Source: an uncultured Porphyromonadaceae bacterium
Lineage (GTDB): Bacteria > Bacteroidota > Bacteroidia > Bacteroidales > Muribaculaceae
Length of the DNA: 5,726 nt
Reading direction: 5' to 3'
Assembly (NCBI GenBank): GCA_947166165.1
Contig: CAMVDK010000197.1
Coordinates: forward strand, 1-5,726
The translations under genes and the position numbers were made by a program. Positions within the stretch are counted from its first letter, which is position 1, and the number at the start of each line of letters is the position of its first letter. Below the pieces are notes generated by a model. The model had not been told where the DNA came from. It searched no databases and saw nothing but the letters and a program-made list of their open reading frames with translations. Below, in pieces: positions 5,670 to 5,726 of this stretch.

Positions 5670-5726
5670 CGACGGTAGGGTCATGACCTGTCATGGCCGG
5701 ATGGCCGAATGTATTGGAAATCAATA
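5670..5726. repeat. Direct repeat, copy 2, cut by the window end
   Basis: This is a second copy of the 5501-5556 block, 169 bp downstream, including the same left arm and hairpin core TGACCTGTCA (5684-5693) and the TATTG-N5-CAATA dyad (5712-5726). The right-hand inverted arm, if present, lies beyond the window. The bases between the copies (5610-5669) hold only a small dyad (5650-5656 with 5661-5667, one mismatch) and no gene. Confidence 0.88.

Noticed and set aside
5501..5726. CRISPR array.
   Set aside because: Only two copies 169 bp apart, far longer than a repeat-spacer period, with internal hairpins and no cas genes.

Overview
The window looks like a piece of chromosome from a GC-rich member of the Bacteroidales. 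The evidence is the protein wording of IspE, GrpE and the DnaJ-class chaperone, an exact Bacteroidetes-type -7 box (TAnnTTTG) before ispE, an A-rich leader in place of a strong ribosome binding site before grpE, and an orphan DUF234-type ATPase of the sort common in gut Bacteroidales. A family such as Muribaculaceae or Prevotellaceae is plausible, but I cannot fix it from this sequence. All five supported genes lie on the + strand.

Layout: (1) 93-1532 encodes an AAA-type ATPase with a winged-helix region and a C-terminal PD-(D/E)XK-like domain. It is the only accessory-looking gene. (2) 1592-1625 is a good promoter candidate for ispE (1654-2484), the CDP-ME kinase of the non-mevalonate isoprenoid pathway. 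A strong GC hairpin follows its stop. (3) 2485-2675 is a 191-base gap holding that hairpin, then a pair of similar dyads 21 bp apart, then a partial promoter match, all upstream of grpE. (4) grpE (2676-3275) and dnaJ (3320-4483) form a chaperone operon with a 44-base gap; dnaK is not in the window. GrpE feeds nucleotide exchange and DnaJ feeds ATP hydrolysis and substrate delivery to DnaK. (5) 4529-5434 is an RluA-family pseudouridine synthase 45 bases after dnaJ, probably co-transcribed. (6) 5435-5726 has no supported gene. It holds a REP/MITE-like palindromic repeat of about 104 bp and the beginning of a second copy 169 bp downstream, cut by the window end.

Most of the window is ordinary housekeeping sequence. 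The points worth a second look are the terminal repeat array, the tandem dyad upstream of the heat-shock operon, and the ATPase/nuclease-like fusion with an internal shift in base composition. I do not see a complete new multi-gene system.
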